From positions 1 to 6,866 of the forward strand of contig JAAXHY010000292.1 in the NCBI GenBank assembly GCA_012270665.1: a stretch of DNA of 6,866 nucleotides, in the 5' to 3' direction. A model generated the notes under the pieces. The model was not told the origin of the DNA. It made no database searches and saw only the letters and a program-made list of their open reading frames with translations. The position numbers and the translations under genes were made by a program. The DNA is from Dehalococcoidia bacterium (GTDB taxonomy: Bacteria > Chloroflexota > Dehalococcoidia > SAR202 > UBA11138). Positions 1 to 5,934 of the stretch are shown here, one piece after another. Positions within the stretch are counted from its first letter, which is position 1, and every line of letters begins with the position of its first letter.

Positions 1-2408
1 CCAACGTCCGTATGGTGCGCCCTGTTCACAGTCATGAACTTGAGCTCTCCGTTCACGAAGACCGGGCGTATCACGGTTAGGTCCGGCAGGTGCGATCCTC
101 CAAAGTAGGGGTCGTTGAGGAGAAACACGTCGCCCGGAGCGATTCTGTCACCGAAGTAGTCCAGCACGGCGCGCCCGGCAACCGGCAGCGCGCTGACATG
201 CACTGGTATCCCTTCGCCCTGCGCGACGAGTCTGCACTGGCCGTCCAGTATGGCGGTCGAAAAATCCCGGCTGGCGTTCAGAATCTGGGACAGGGCCGTA
301 CGGAGCATGACATCCATCATCTCGATGGCGATAGATTCCAGACGGTTCCCAACCACAGAGAGCGTGACAGAGTCTCCTTCCGCATCGTCGCTGGCTTGCG
401 CTGCGGCCTCGACGTCTATATGCAGTATGCCGTGCCGGTCGAATCGCGCCGAGCATCCCTCGCCAACCACCACAGTGTTGTAGTCAGTGTTGATGACGGC
501 AGGGCCACTTGTAACGTCCCCCAACGTGTCGGCGCCTGACGAGACTGCCTCGCCTGGTTTACTACCATTCTGGGCAAGGTCGCCGCCGCCATCTACCGAT
601 AGACGCCCCACCGCGCTTGCCCTGAGCGTAACGATCCTGATGTCCTGCTCCTGCTGGCGATAGGCGTAAAGCCGCTCGAATCGCTCATGCATGTTTTCTG
701 CCCAGCGCTCTCTAAGTTCATCGTCCTGAAGGTCGAGAGCGGGTATGTCCACTGTCACTTCGTAAATCTGATCGAGGTAGCGCATATCGGCGGATAGTCG
801 GACGATGATTTCGGACTCCTCAGCCCCCGCGGACCGGATTCTTTCCTGTCCTTCCTCTATCAGGGTCGCGAACGCGGAACGCAGCCCGTCGAGGTCCACC
901 GCGCTGAGGCTGGATGGGTGCGACACCGCAAGATCATGCTTCAGATCGGACGCCATCATTCCGAAGGCGGACAAAACCGGCCCGGCGGGCGGTATTAGAA
1001 CGCGGCCAATACCGATTTCTCGCGCCACTCTCGTCGCGACCAGGCCGGCGGCTCCACCGAATCCCATCAGCGCGAACTCTCGAGGGTCGAGTCCACGACT
1101 CACCGAAGCCAGTCGTATGCCCTCGGCAATCGAGCTTGACACGACGCGGAGGACCCCTTCAGCCGCGGACTCCACATCCAGGCCGAGCGGTTCCGCTACA
1201 TTGGCCCGGATCGCTTCGATGGCGAGGTCGGGTTCGAGTTCAACCGCTCCGCCCAGGAATCTCTCGGTATCGAGCAGGCCGAGGACAAGCGCCGCATCTG
1301 TTACGGTCGGCTGCGTTCCGCCTTGACCATAGCACGCGGGGCCGGGGTCTGCGCCCGCGCTAGTGGGGCCGACTCGCAGCACCCCGCCCTCGTCCACACG
1401 CGCAATGCTTCCACCCCCGGCCCCGAGCGTGTGTATATCTACGGCGGGAACGGCGATCTTCCATCCCGACTCGAACTTCTCGCTGGCAATGTGTGGACTG
1501 CCGGACTCTATTAGCGTTATGTCGGCGCTGGTGCCGCCCATGTCGAGCGCGATCACTCGTTCTTCGCCCAGTTGGCGGGCGGCGCGCGCCGCGCCAGCTG
1601 CGCCTCCGGCCGGCCCGGAGAGTATAGACCTGACCGCCTGCTCCGAACTGTCCGAAATCGGAGCGATTCCACCATTGGACTGGATCACGAACAGCGGCGC
1701 GGAACTGCCCGCCTTCGAGATGCGAGTGTCCAGGCGCTCCAGATAGTTCGACAGCGACGGCCCGACATAGGCATTCAGGGAAGTCGTCGAAAGCCTGTCG
1801 AACTCCTTGATCTGCGGCAATATGACATGAGAAGCGGAGACATAGGCGTCGGGCAGCATCTCCCGCACGATCTTCTCCGCCTCCGTCTCATGGTTGGGAT
1901 TCAGGAACGAAAACAGGAAGCAGATCGCCACAGAGTCCACCCCCTCAGACTTCAGGTACTCGATCTCGCGTCTCAGTCCATCCACATCCAGCTCGCGCCT
2001 GACGCTGCCACTCGAGTCCACGCGCTCTGTTACTCCGACGCGCAGATAGCGCGGCGCCAACGGCTCGACCTGGTCCATCCGCAGGTTGTACCTGTCCTCC
2101 TTCAGTCCCTCACGTATCTCCAGCAGGTCTCTGAAGCCTTCGGTGGTGATGAGCCCGACCTTCGCTCCCTTCCTTTCGACGAGTGTGTTGGTGGCGACAG
2201 TGGTGCCGTGTATGATCACTTGCGCCTTTTCCAGCAGGGCGCGCGTGTCTAGTCCCATGGACTTGGCCAGACCCTCTATGCCATTTAACACGCCATCCGA
2301 GGGATCGTCAGGCGTGGTAGGCGTCTTGAACACTGCGGGCGCATCATCGCCTTCCTCCATCGCGACTAGGTCGGTAAAAGTGCCGCCGACGTCAATGCCG
2401 ATTCTCAA
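1..2408 (-). CDS. Fused HyuA-HyuB hydantoinase/5-oxoprolinase family protein (3' end outside window)
   Basis: The frame is open from a TTG at 2408 to the left edge, 802 codons without a stop. The start MRIGIDVGGTFTD is the canonical HyuA N-terminus (ASKHA phosphate loop D6, G8-T10). Further HyuA motifs are HGTTVATNTLVER (67-79), LDMGGTSAD (288-296) and GPTSAGADPGPACYG (347-361). HyuB sequence begins near residue 681 (VTLSVVGNRLESIA) and includes NDPYFGGSHLPDL and NRAHHTDV before the edge. Family members open cyclic amides (5-oxoproline, N-methylhydantoin, hydantoins) with ATP in the cytoplasm. The single-chain HyuA-HyuB layout is that of 5-oxoprolinase, usually about 1,250 residues, so roughly a third is missing here. 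The family FGGAGPxHA block reads FGGAAGLVA (about 451-459) and lacks the usual histidine. TTG was chosen because it gives the canonical N-terminus and has AAAGGA (2417-2422) 8 nt upstream. The substrate cannot be told. Confidence 0.93.
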   Translation of the reverse strand, partial: MRIGIDVGGTFTDLVAMEEGDDAPAVFKTPTTPDDPSDGVLNGIEGLAKSMGLDTRALLEKAQVIIHGTTVATNTLVERKGAKVGLITTEGFRDLLEIREGLKEDRYNLRMDQVEPLAPRYLRVGVTERVDSSGSVRRELDVDGLRREIEYLKSEGVDSVAICFLFSFLNPNHETEAEKIVREMLPDAYVSASHVILPQIKEFDRLSTTSLNAYVGPSLSNYLERLDTRISKAGSSAPLFVIQSNGGIAPISDSSEQAVRSILSGPAGGAAGAARAARQLGEERVIALDMGGTSADITLIESGSPHIASEKFESGWKIAVPAVDIHTLGAGGGSIARVDEGGVLRVGPTSAGADPGPACYGQGGTQPTVTDAALVLGLLDTERFLGGAVELEPDLAIEAIRANVAEPLGLDVESAAEGVLRVVSSSIAEGIRLASVSRGLDPREFALMGFGGAAGLVATRVAREIGIGRVLIPPAGPVLSAFGMMASDLKHDLAVSHPSSLSAVDLDGLRSAFATLIEEGQERIRSAGAEESEIIVRLSADMRYLDQIYEVTVDIPALDLQDDELRERWAENMHERFERLYAYRQQEQDIRIVTLRASAVGRLSVDGGGDLAQNGSKPGEAVSSGADTLGDVTSGPAVINTDYNTVVVGEGCSARFDRHGILHIDVEAAAQASDDAEGDSVTLSVVGNRLESIAIEMMDVMLRTALSQILNASRDFSTAILDGQCRLVAQGEGIPVHVSALPVAGRAVLDYFGDRIAPGDVFLLNDPYFGGSHLPDLTVIRPVFVNGELKFMTVNRAHHTDV

Positions 2409-2524
2409 TCCATACGTCCTTTCCGGTTCATTCCTCCGGGAATGACCAGCGCCTGACGGGGCTTTTTCACGGTTGGGGCCGAATACATCTTGGGAGACGG
2501 ATTCGCCCAGTCATATACTTTCAT
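2405..2524 (-). CDS. Candidate 39-residue small protein, stop overlapping the hyuA-hyuB start
   Basis: An ATG at 2524 opens a 39-codon frame beginning MKVYDWANPSP and ending MNRKGRMD. It is bounded upstream by an in-frame TAA directly before the ATG. Its TGA overlaps the TTG start of the fusion gene (TTGA, 2408-2405), a layout typical of translationally coupled genes. The product is basic, proline-rich and soluble, with no signal peptide or membrane segment. About 59% of third codon positions are G or C, compatible with coding. The ribosome site is weak (GGA about 7 nt before the ATG), and 40 stop-free codons can arise by chance. I do not recognise a family. It may be a leader peptide, a small partner of the enzyme, or not translated. 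A single missing T in GGATTGAG would instead join this frame to the enzyme. Confidence 0.35.
   Translation of the reverse strand: MKVYDWANPSPKMYSAPTVKKPRQALVIPGGMNRKGRMD
2417..2422 (-). promoter_or_regulatory. Shine-Dalgarno site deciding the TTG start of the hyuA-hyuB fusion
   Basis: Minus-strand AAAGGA lies 8 nt before the TTG at 2408. The nearby ATG codons (2413 and 2431) are out of frame with the enzyme and run into the TGA at 2407-2405. The TTG is therefore the only start that fits both the ribosome site and the HyuA N-terminus. Confidence 0.55.
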
Positions 2525-2534
2525 TTATAAATCC

Positions 2535-2621
2535 ACAGGTGGGAACAGGTGGCTCGACTGGTGACCAACTGGTGACAAACAGGTGATTAGAACGCCAGAG
2601 ATCCACCAGAGAACGCCAGAG
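2535..2621. repeat. Array of short repeats with about 10-12 bp period
   Basis: Five copies of ACWGGTGR start at 2535 (ACAGGTGG), 2545 (ACAGGTGG), 2557 (ACTGGTGA), 2568 (ACTGGTGA) and 2579 (ACAGGTGA), with steps of 10, 12, 11 and 11 bp. Three RCCAGAG units follow at 2594, 2605 and 2615 (steps 11 and 10). The outer two sit in identical 12-mers AGAACGCCAGAG (2589-2600 and 2610-2621), 21 bp apart. The middle unit carries CACCAG, the reverse complement of the CTGGTG core. Copies spaced at one helical turn face the same side of DNA, as in cooperative protein-binding arrays. The array lies upstream of the hyuA-hyuB fusion and would fall in the leader of the promoter at 2663-2690. The binding protein is unknown. 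Confidence 0.6.
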
Positions 2622-2649
2622 TTAGCTACGGAGAAAATTTTTCGCGCCT

Positions 2650-2673
2650 CCGATATTCGGCCAGTATAACTGG
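2650..2673. promoter_or_regulatory. Two abutting inverted repeats, candidate operator
   Basis: CCGA-TAT-TCGG (2650-2660) and CCAGT-ATA-ACTGG (2661-2673) are perfect dyads with 3-nt centres that touch end to end. Their centres are 12 bp apart. They cover the -10 hexamer and the expected start point of the minus-strand promoter at 2663-2690, where a bound repressor would block transcription of the hyuA-hyuB fusion. The second dyad shares its ACTGG core with the array at 2535-2621. The arms are short, so each alone could be chance. Confidence 0.4.
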
Positions 2674-2690
2674 GTATTTATGTATGTCGA
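2663..2690 (-). promoter_or_regulatory. Sigma70-like promoter candidate for the hyuA-hyuB fusion
   Basis: On the minus strand, TCGACA (2685-2690, 5 of 6 matches to TTGACA) is followed after 16 bp by TATACT (2663-2668, 5 of 6 matches to TATAAT). Transcription would begin near 2656, leaving a leader of about 250 nt that contains the repeat array and the small ORF. The -10 lies inside an inverted repeat. Confidence 0.42.
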
Positions 2691-2727
2691 GGTTCAAAAT
2701 CATGGTTGGACAACGCTCCACGATTAG

Positions 2728-2755
2728 TTTGTATGTTCGCATTATAGCGTGTCAA
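2728..2755 (-). promoter_or_regulatory. Second, weaker promoter candidate upstream of the fusion gene
   Basis: Minus-strand TTGACA (2750-2755) is a perfect -35. It is followed after 16 bp by TACAAA (2728-2733), which matches the -10 consensus at 4 of 6 positions. A perfect TATAAT also occurs at 2741-2746, but only 3 nt from that TTGACA, so the two cannot pair. Between 2674 and 2838 I see nothing else convincing, and no clear terminator for the nucleoside hydrolase. Confidence 0.25.
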
Positions 2756-2838
2756 GGATGTGAGAGTGTAGCCCTATGAGAAACTGAGGAAGACTTTGAA
2801 GGCCCCGCATTACCTCAGGGAATATCATACTAATCGGC

Positions 2839-3780
2839 CTATCCTGTCAGCCGATCAACCCAGAGCCGGGTTAGACGGTCTGCATCCACGCCCAGGGCCA
2901 CACTCGCATTGGGCGCCATGTCCGTGAGACCATCCATGTCGGCGACCGTCTGTCCCGCGGTCAGGTCGCTGTGGTACTCCACGCGGACGTATGCCTCCTT
3001 CGTAGTGAAGAGACTCGGGTCAATCGCGTATGCCATAGCGGGAACATCGTTGAACTGCGCGCCATTGGGGTCGCGCAATCGTCCCCTGTTCCTGTACGCG
3101 TTCTGTATGAACGTGACGGCGTTCTGGAGTGTCCGGGTGGCGGGAGTATCCGCCTGCCAAACGCGATCAAGCTGCTCGGCGGTGAATTCGACTTCTCGAC
3201 AAACATCCAATCCCACCTGCGCGATGCGCGCGCCTGAGCGATAAACGACGTCCGCGGCCTGGGGGTCTCCCCATATATTGGCGGTAGCGACAGGAGTCGC
3301 GTTTCCCGGTACGGTCACCGCGCCGCCCATCACAATGACCTCGTTCAGCGATTCGGCCATCTGTGGAGCGATGTTCAAGGCCAAAGCGAGATTGGTCAGG
3401 CGACCCAGGGCTACGAAGGTTATTTCGCCCGGCGAGGAGAGAACTCGCTCGATAATCTCGAACACGGCGCTTCGCTTCTGCGGCTCGATGCTTGGCGGGG
3501 GCAGATTGGTGTCTCCAAGCCCATCGGAACCGTGTATGTGAGGCGCGAGAGGCGGGTCGCCCAGGCCGAAGGATCTCGACACGCCGGGATAGACGGGGAT
3601 GTCGGAGCGGCCCGCGGCCTGCAACACGGTCAGCGCGTTGCGTGTGCACTGTTCCAGAGACACGTTGCCGAATATCGTGGTCAACGCCTCGATTTGAAGT
3701 TCTGGACTGCCCAGCGCGAACAGAAGGGCGGCTGTGTCGTCTATACCGGGGTCTGTGTCAATTATTACACGTTTCATCAT
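2839..3780 (-). CDS. Inosine/uridine-preferring nucleoside hydrolase family protein
   Basis: A complete 313-residue protein of usual family length, cytoplasmic. Members cut the N-glycosidic bond of ribonucleosides into free base and ribose, using a calcium ion held by an Asp cluster. The signature DTDPGIDD (8-15) supplies D10, D14 and D15 in the same numbering as the Crithidia fasciculata enzyme. N39, N160, N168 and the HGSDGLG loop (83-89) are also present. Two usual substrate-side residues differ. The position equivalent to Glu166 is Thr166 (PVATANIW), and the His of the usual HD pair near 241-242 is Asn244, followed by the conserved D245 (FNDVPAMA). The ribose pocket or leaving-group activation may therefore differ, and the substrate may not be a standard nucleoside. 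ATG codons at 3780 and 3777 are both possible starts, with little Shine-Dalgarno upstream. The gene is divergent from the aldolase gene. Confidence 0.93.
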   Translation of the reverse strand: MMKRVIIDTDPGIDDTAALLFALGSPELQIEALTTIFGNVSLEQCTRNALTVLQAAGRSDIPVYPGVSRSFGLGDPPLAPHIHGSDGLGDTNLPPPSIEPQKRSAVFEIIERVLSSPGEITFVALGRLTNLALALNIAPQMAESLNEVIVMGGAVTVPGNATPVATANIWGDPQAADVVYRSGARIAQVGLDVCREVEFTAEQLDRVWQADTPATRTLQNAVTFIQNAYRNRGRLRDPNGAQFNDVPAMAYAIDPSLFTTKEAYVRVEYHSDLTAGQTVADMDGLTDMAPNASVALGVDADRLTRLWVDRLTG

Positions 3781-3909
3781 GAGTTCTCAGTTGTTAGTCT
3801 TCGGTTATCAACTTATCAATTGGGCGCTGGGCTGATACACTCTCAAGCGCGGCCCCACGCCGACGGCGAACAGTGAACATAGTACAGCATAAATTCGGCA
3901 GGAGGAATT
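3781..3909. promoter_or_regulatory. Divergent promoter region between nucleoside hydrolase and aldolase genes
   Basis: This 129-bp region must drive both operons unless they are read from outside. Weak hexamers pair in both directions on the same bases. Plus strand: TTGTTA (3791-3796), 17 bp, TATCAA (3814-3819). Minus strand: TTGATA (3814-3819), 17 bp, TAACAA (3791-3796). A tandem 8-bp repeat (TTATCAAC, TTATCAAT; 3805-3820) lies between them, and an inverted TGATA follows at 3833-3837, giving three half-sites that a shared regulator could bind. Minus transcripts would start only a few bases before the ATG, consistent with the poor Shine-Dalgarno there. AGGAGG at 3900-3905 serves the plus-strand gene. 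Confidence 0.35.
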
Positions 3910-4737
3910 ATGAACGGATACGAGTTGAAGCAGAAGGTACACTCCGGCGGGATAGTGTACGGAACTATGATAAGCATGAGTCGCAATCCGCGCTGGACGG
4001 CCCCAATGTCCGGGTTCGGCCTCGATTACGTGATCATGGACAGCGAGCATTCACCCCGGGGGCGGTCTGAGATGGCGGACTTCATCGCCGCCTTCACGTT
4101 CAGCGGCGTCGTGCCGATAGTGCGAATACCCATACCTGACTCACACTATGTCACTATGACACTGGACGCCGGCGCTCATGGAATCCTGGCTCCTTACTGT
4201 GAGACGGCCGAGGAGGTCAAGGAAGTCGTCGCCGCCGCAAAGTGGCGTCCTCTCAAGGGCGAGATGGTTCGCAGGGTAATGGATACGGGTGAGTTCCCTT
4301 CCCAGGCGACTAAGGAGTATCTCGAAGAACGCAACCGCAACAGCGTGTGCATCATCGGCATAGAGAGCGTCGCCGCAATCGAAAACCTGGATAACATTCT
4401 CTCGGTGGGCGGAATAGACGCGATCTTCGTCGGCCCCAACGACCTGAGCATCACTCTGGGCATACCCGACCAGTACGACCACCCCGACTACGAGGCCGCG
4501 CTGCTAGAGATCATCCGAATCTGCCAGAAGCACAGCGTACCGAACCTGTTCCATCACCAGACCGTCGAACTCACCACCAAGTGGCTGAGGGAGGGAGTGC
4601 GCTTCGTACTGTACAGTTCGGACGCTCGAACCATGCACAACGGATTCAGGGACGAGTTCGGACAGATCAAGGCGGTGGGCGCGGAGTTGGAGGGCACGGC
4701 TGTCGCCGACGTGGGCGAGTCCAAAGAGGTGATCTAG
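3910..4737 (+). CDS. HpcH/HpaI family aldolase (class II, pyruvate-type)
   Basis: A 275-residue cytoplasmic TIM-barrel enzyme. The family splits 2-keto-3-deoxy or 4-hydroxy-2-oxo acids into pyruvate and an aldehyde with a divalent metal, as in 2-keto-3-deoxy-L-rhamnonate or 4-hydroxy-2-oxoheptanedioate aldolase. Visible signatures are DYVIMDSEHSPRG (39-51) with catalytic-type H47, VRIPIPD (71-77) with R72, LDAGAHGILAPY (85-96), metal ligand E152 in IGIESVAAIENLD (149-161), and FVGPNDLS (173-180) with D178. The segment after WRP (112-114), usually an arginine- and glycine-rich loop, here reads KGEMVRRVMDTGEF, so the aldehyde substrate may be unusual. About a dozen extra residues trail the C-terminus. 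The start is well supported by AGGAGG 4 nt upstream. It is the first gene of the plus-strand operon and is followed by a lactonase-like gene, as in sugar-acid pathways. Confidence 0.93.
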   Translation: MNGYELKQKVHSGGIVYGTMISMSRNPRWTAPMSGFGLDYVIMDSEHSPRGRSEMADFIAAFTFSGVVPIVRIPIPDSHYVTMTLDAGAHGILAPYCETAEEVKEVVAAAKWRPLKGEMVRRVMDTGEFPSQATKEYLEERNRNSVCIIGIESVAAIENLDNILSVGGIDAIFVGPNDLSITLGIPDQYDHPDYEAALLEIIRICQKHSVPNLFHHQTVELTTKWLREGVRFVLYSSDARTMHNGFRDEFGQIKAVGAELEGTAVADVGESKEVI

Positions 4738-4812
4738 CCTCGGCGTATCTGCATTGATGGTAGAATGACTGGTAACTGCCATCTGGAAGGACAGCGTATA
4801 AGAGATAAGCGT

Positions 4813-4986
4813 ATGACGGTTCTGACAGAGTTTGCACGCGACCAAATGGCTACGAAAGCCGACCTGTACGCGCTGGAGACACGCTTGGTCAAGTGGACGG
4901 TCGGAATCCTGATAGCTGTCGTGCTTGCCATGCTGGGAAATCTCGACGCGCTTGTAGTACTGATACTTCGACTATCTGCGAATTAG
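4813..4986 (+). CDS. Small coiled-coil and membrane-anchored protein, function unknown
   Basis: 57 residues from the ATG at 4813. A charged stretch ATKADLYALETRL (13-25) can form a short coiled coil. A hydrophobic segment follows (about 28-41, WTVGILIAVVLAML), then a short polar turn (GNLD) and a second hydrophobic patch to the end. This resembles the widespread small bacterial proteins with a KADLxxLExRL helix before one transmembrane segment, sometimes grouped with DUF1640-like proteins. Their role is unknown. The start is uncertain: ATG codons at 4765 (73 residues) and 4846 also fit, and no strong ribosome site marks any of them. The gene sits 75 bp after the aldolase and 28 bp before the lactonase-like gene, on the same strand. 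The spaces on each side show no other feature. Confidence 0.65.
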   Translation: MTVLTEFARDQMATKADLYALETRLVKWTVGILIAVVLAMLGNLDALVVLILRLSAN

Positions 4987-5014
4987 ACTAGAGCCTAAAT
5001 ACTGAGAGGCAAAT

Positions 5015-5932
5015 ATGTCCTGGAATTTCACAAATGTAAACGGACCATACGGCGGCACATCAGAAGGCCCGGCCTGGGACGGCAGCGGCCTGCTGTTCAC
5101 TGTGATCCCGTACAGCTACATCATGCGCTACGACCCCGCAGCGCGCGCTTCGACCATCTACAAGGAAGGCACGAACAACGCCAACGGACTTATGTTCGAC
5201 CCTTCCGGTACGCTGTTCGCGTGCGAAGGCGGCGGCAGACGAGTGGTGCGATACGAGGCGGACGGCAACGCAACCGTCCTGGCGGACGGCTTCGAGGGCA
5301 AGAAGCTCAACGTGCCCAACGACCTTGCGATTGACCACAAGGGCCGTGTGTGGTTCACCGACCCGTTCTACGAAGGCGCGGGCGGCGCGTGGTCCGAAGA
5401 TCGCTCTAGCAAGGAACTCGACCACGACTCGGTTTACAGACTGGACCCTCAGGATGACGGCTCGTGGTCCATCACGAGAGTCACATTCGATACCACTCGA
5501 CCGAACGGGCTGCTGTTCTCGCTGGCCTATCACACGCTGTACGTGGCGCAGAGTGGCAGGCTTCCCGAAGAGAAGCGAGAACTTCGCGCCTATCCGGTCA
5601 ACGAGGACGGCTCCCTGGGCGAGGGCGAGGTCATTCACGACTTCGGCGAGCATCGCGGCATTGACGGTATGTGCCTCGACGTCGAGGGCAACATAGTGGC
5701 GACCGCCGGATTCCGCGAGAGCGGCCCCGGGCCGATGATCTACGTCTTCTCACCGTCTGGCGAGGTCATAGAGACACATCCCCTGAATGTTGACCGGCCT
5801 ACAAACTGCACATTCGGCGGTGAAGACCTTTCCACGCTGTACGTCACCACCGGAGAGGGGCACCTTCTTCGCGCATTTACAGATCGGCAGGGGCGACTAC
5901 TTTATGATGGCAACCTCAGCCTGGGAGCCTAG
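5015..5932 (+). CDS. SMP-30/gluconolactonase/LRE family protein (lactonase-like)
   Basis: A 305-residue six-bladed beta-propeller protein of full length and without a signal peptide, so probably cytoplasmic. The family hydrolyses sugar lactones to aldonic acids with one divalent metal. The ligand positions are present: E17 in SEGPAW (16-21), N102 in VPNDLAID (100-107), N164 in RPNGLLFS (162-169) and D217 in GIDGMCLD (215-222). Blade repeats show as VWFTDP, LYVAQS, IVATAG and LYVTTG. GAGAGG (5004-5009) lies 5 nt before the ATG. It could supply the acid that a dehydratase (not in this window) would convert to a substrate for the upstream aldolase. Members of this family also act on other esters or lactones, so the substrate is open. 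Confidence 0.93.
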   Translation: MSWNFTNVNGPYGGTSEGPAWDGSGLLFTVIPYSYIMRYDPAARASTIYKEGTNNANGLMFDPSGTLFACEGGGRRVVRYEADGNATVLADGFEGKKLNVPNDLAIDHKGRVWFTDPFYEGAGGAWSEDRSSKELDHDSVYRLDPQDDGSWSITRVTFDTTRPNGLLFSLAYHTLYVAQSGRLPEEKRELRAYPVNEDGSLGEGEVIHDFGEHRGIDGMCLDVEGNIVATAGFRESGPGPMIYVFSPSGEVIETHPLNVDRPTNCTFGGEDLSTLYVTTGEGHLLRAFTDRQGRLLYDGNLSLGA

Positions 5933-5934
5933 AA

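Noticed and set aside
90..2445. Several plus-strand open frames of 60-226 codons across this interval
   Set aside because: They are opposite-strand shadows of the hyuA-hyuB frame, which alone shows continuous family motifs. Their translations are arginine/serine-rich with no recognisable domain.
2523..2532. Perfect palindrome ATTTATAAAT, possible -10 (TATAAA) directly beside the repeat array
   Set aside because: No matching -35 at 16-18 bp, and transcription from it would begin inside the candidate small ORF. An AT-rich 10-mer palindrome is weak on its own.
2741..2755. TATAAT next to TTGACA on the minus strand
   Set aside because: The two consensus hexamers are only 3 nt apart and in an order that cannot form one promoter. 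Only the TTGACA was kept, paired with a weaker -10.
2784..2818. CTGAGG/CCTCAG inverted repeat downstream of the nucleoside hydrolase, possible terminator
   Set aside because: Only 6 bp of stem with a 23-nt loop and no clean T run on the minus strand.
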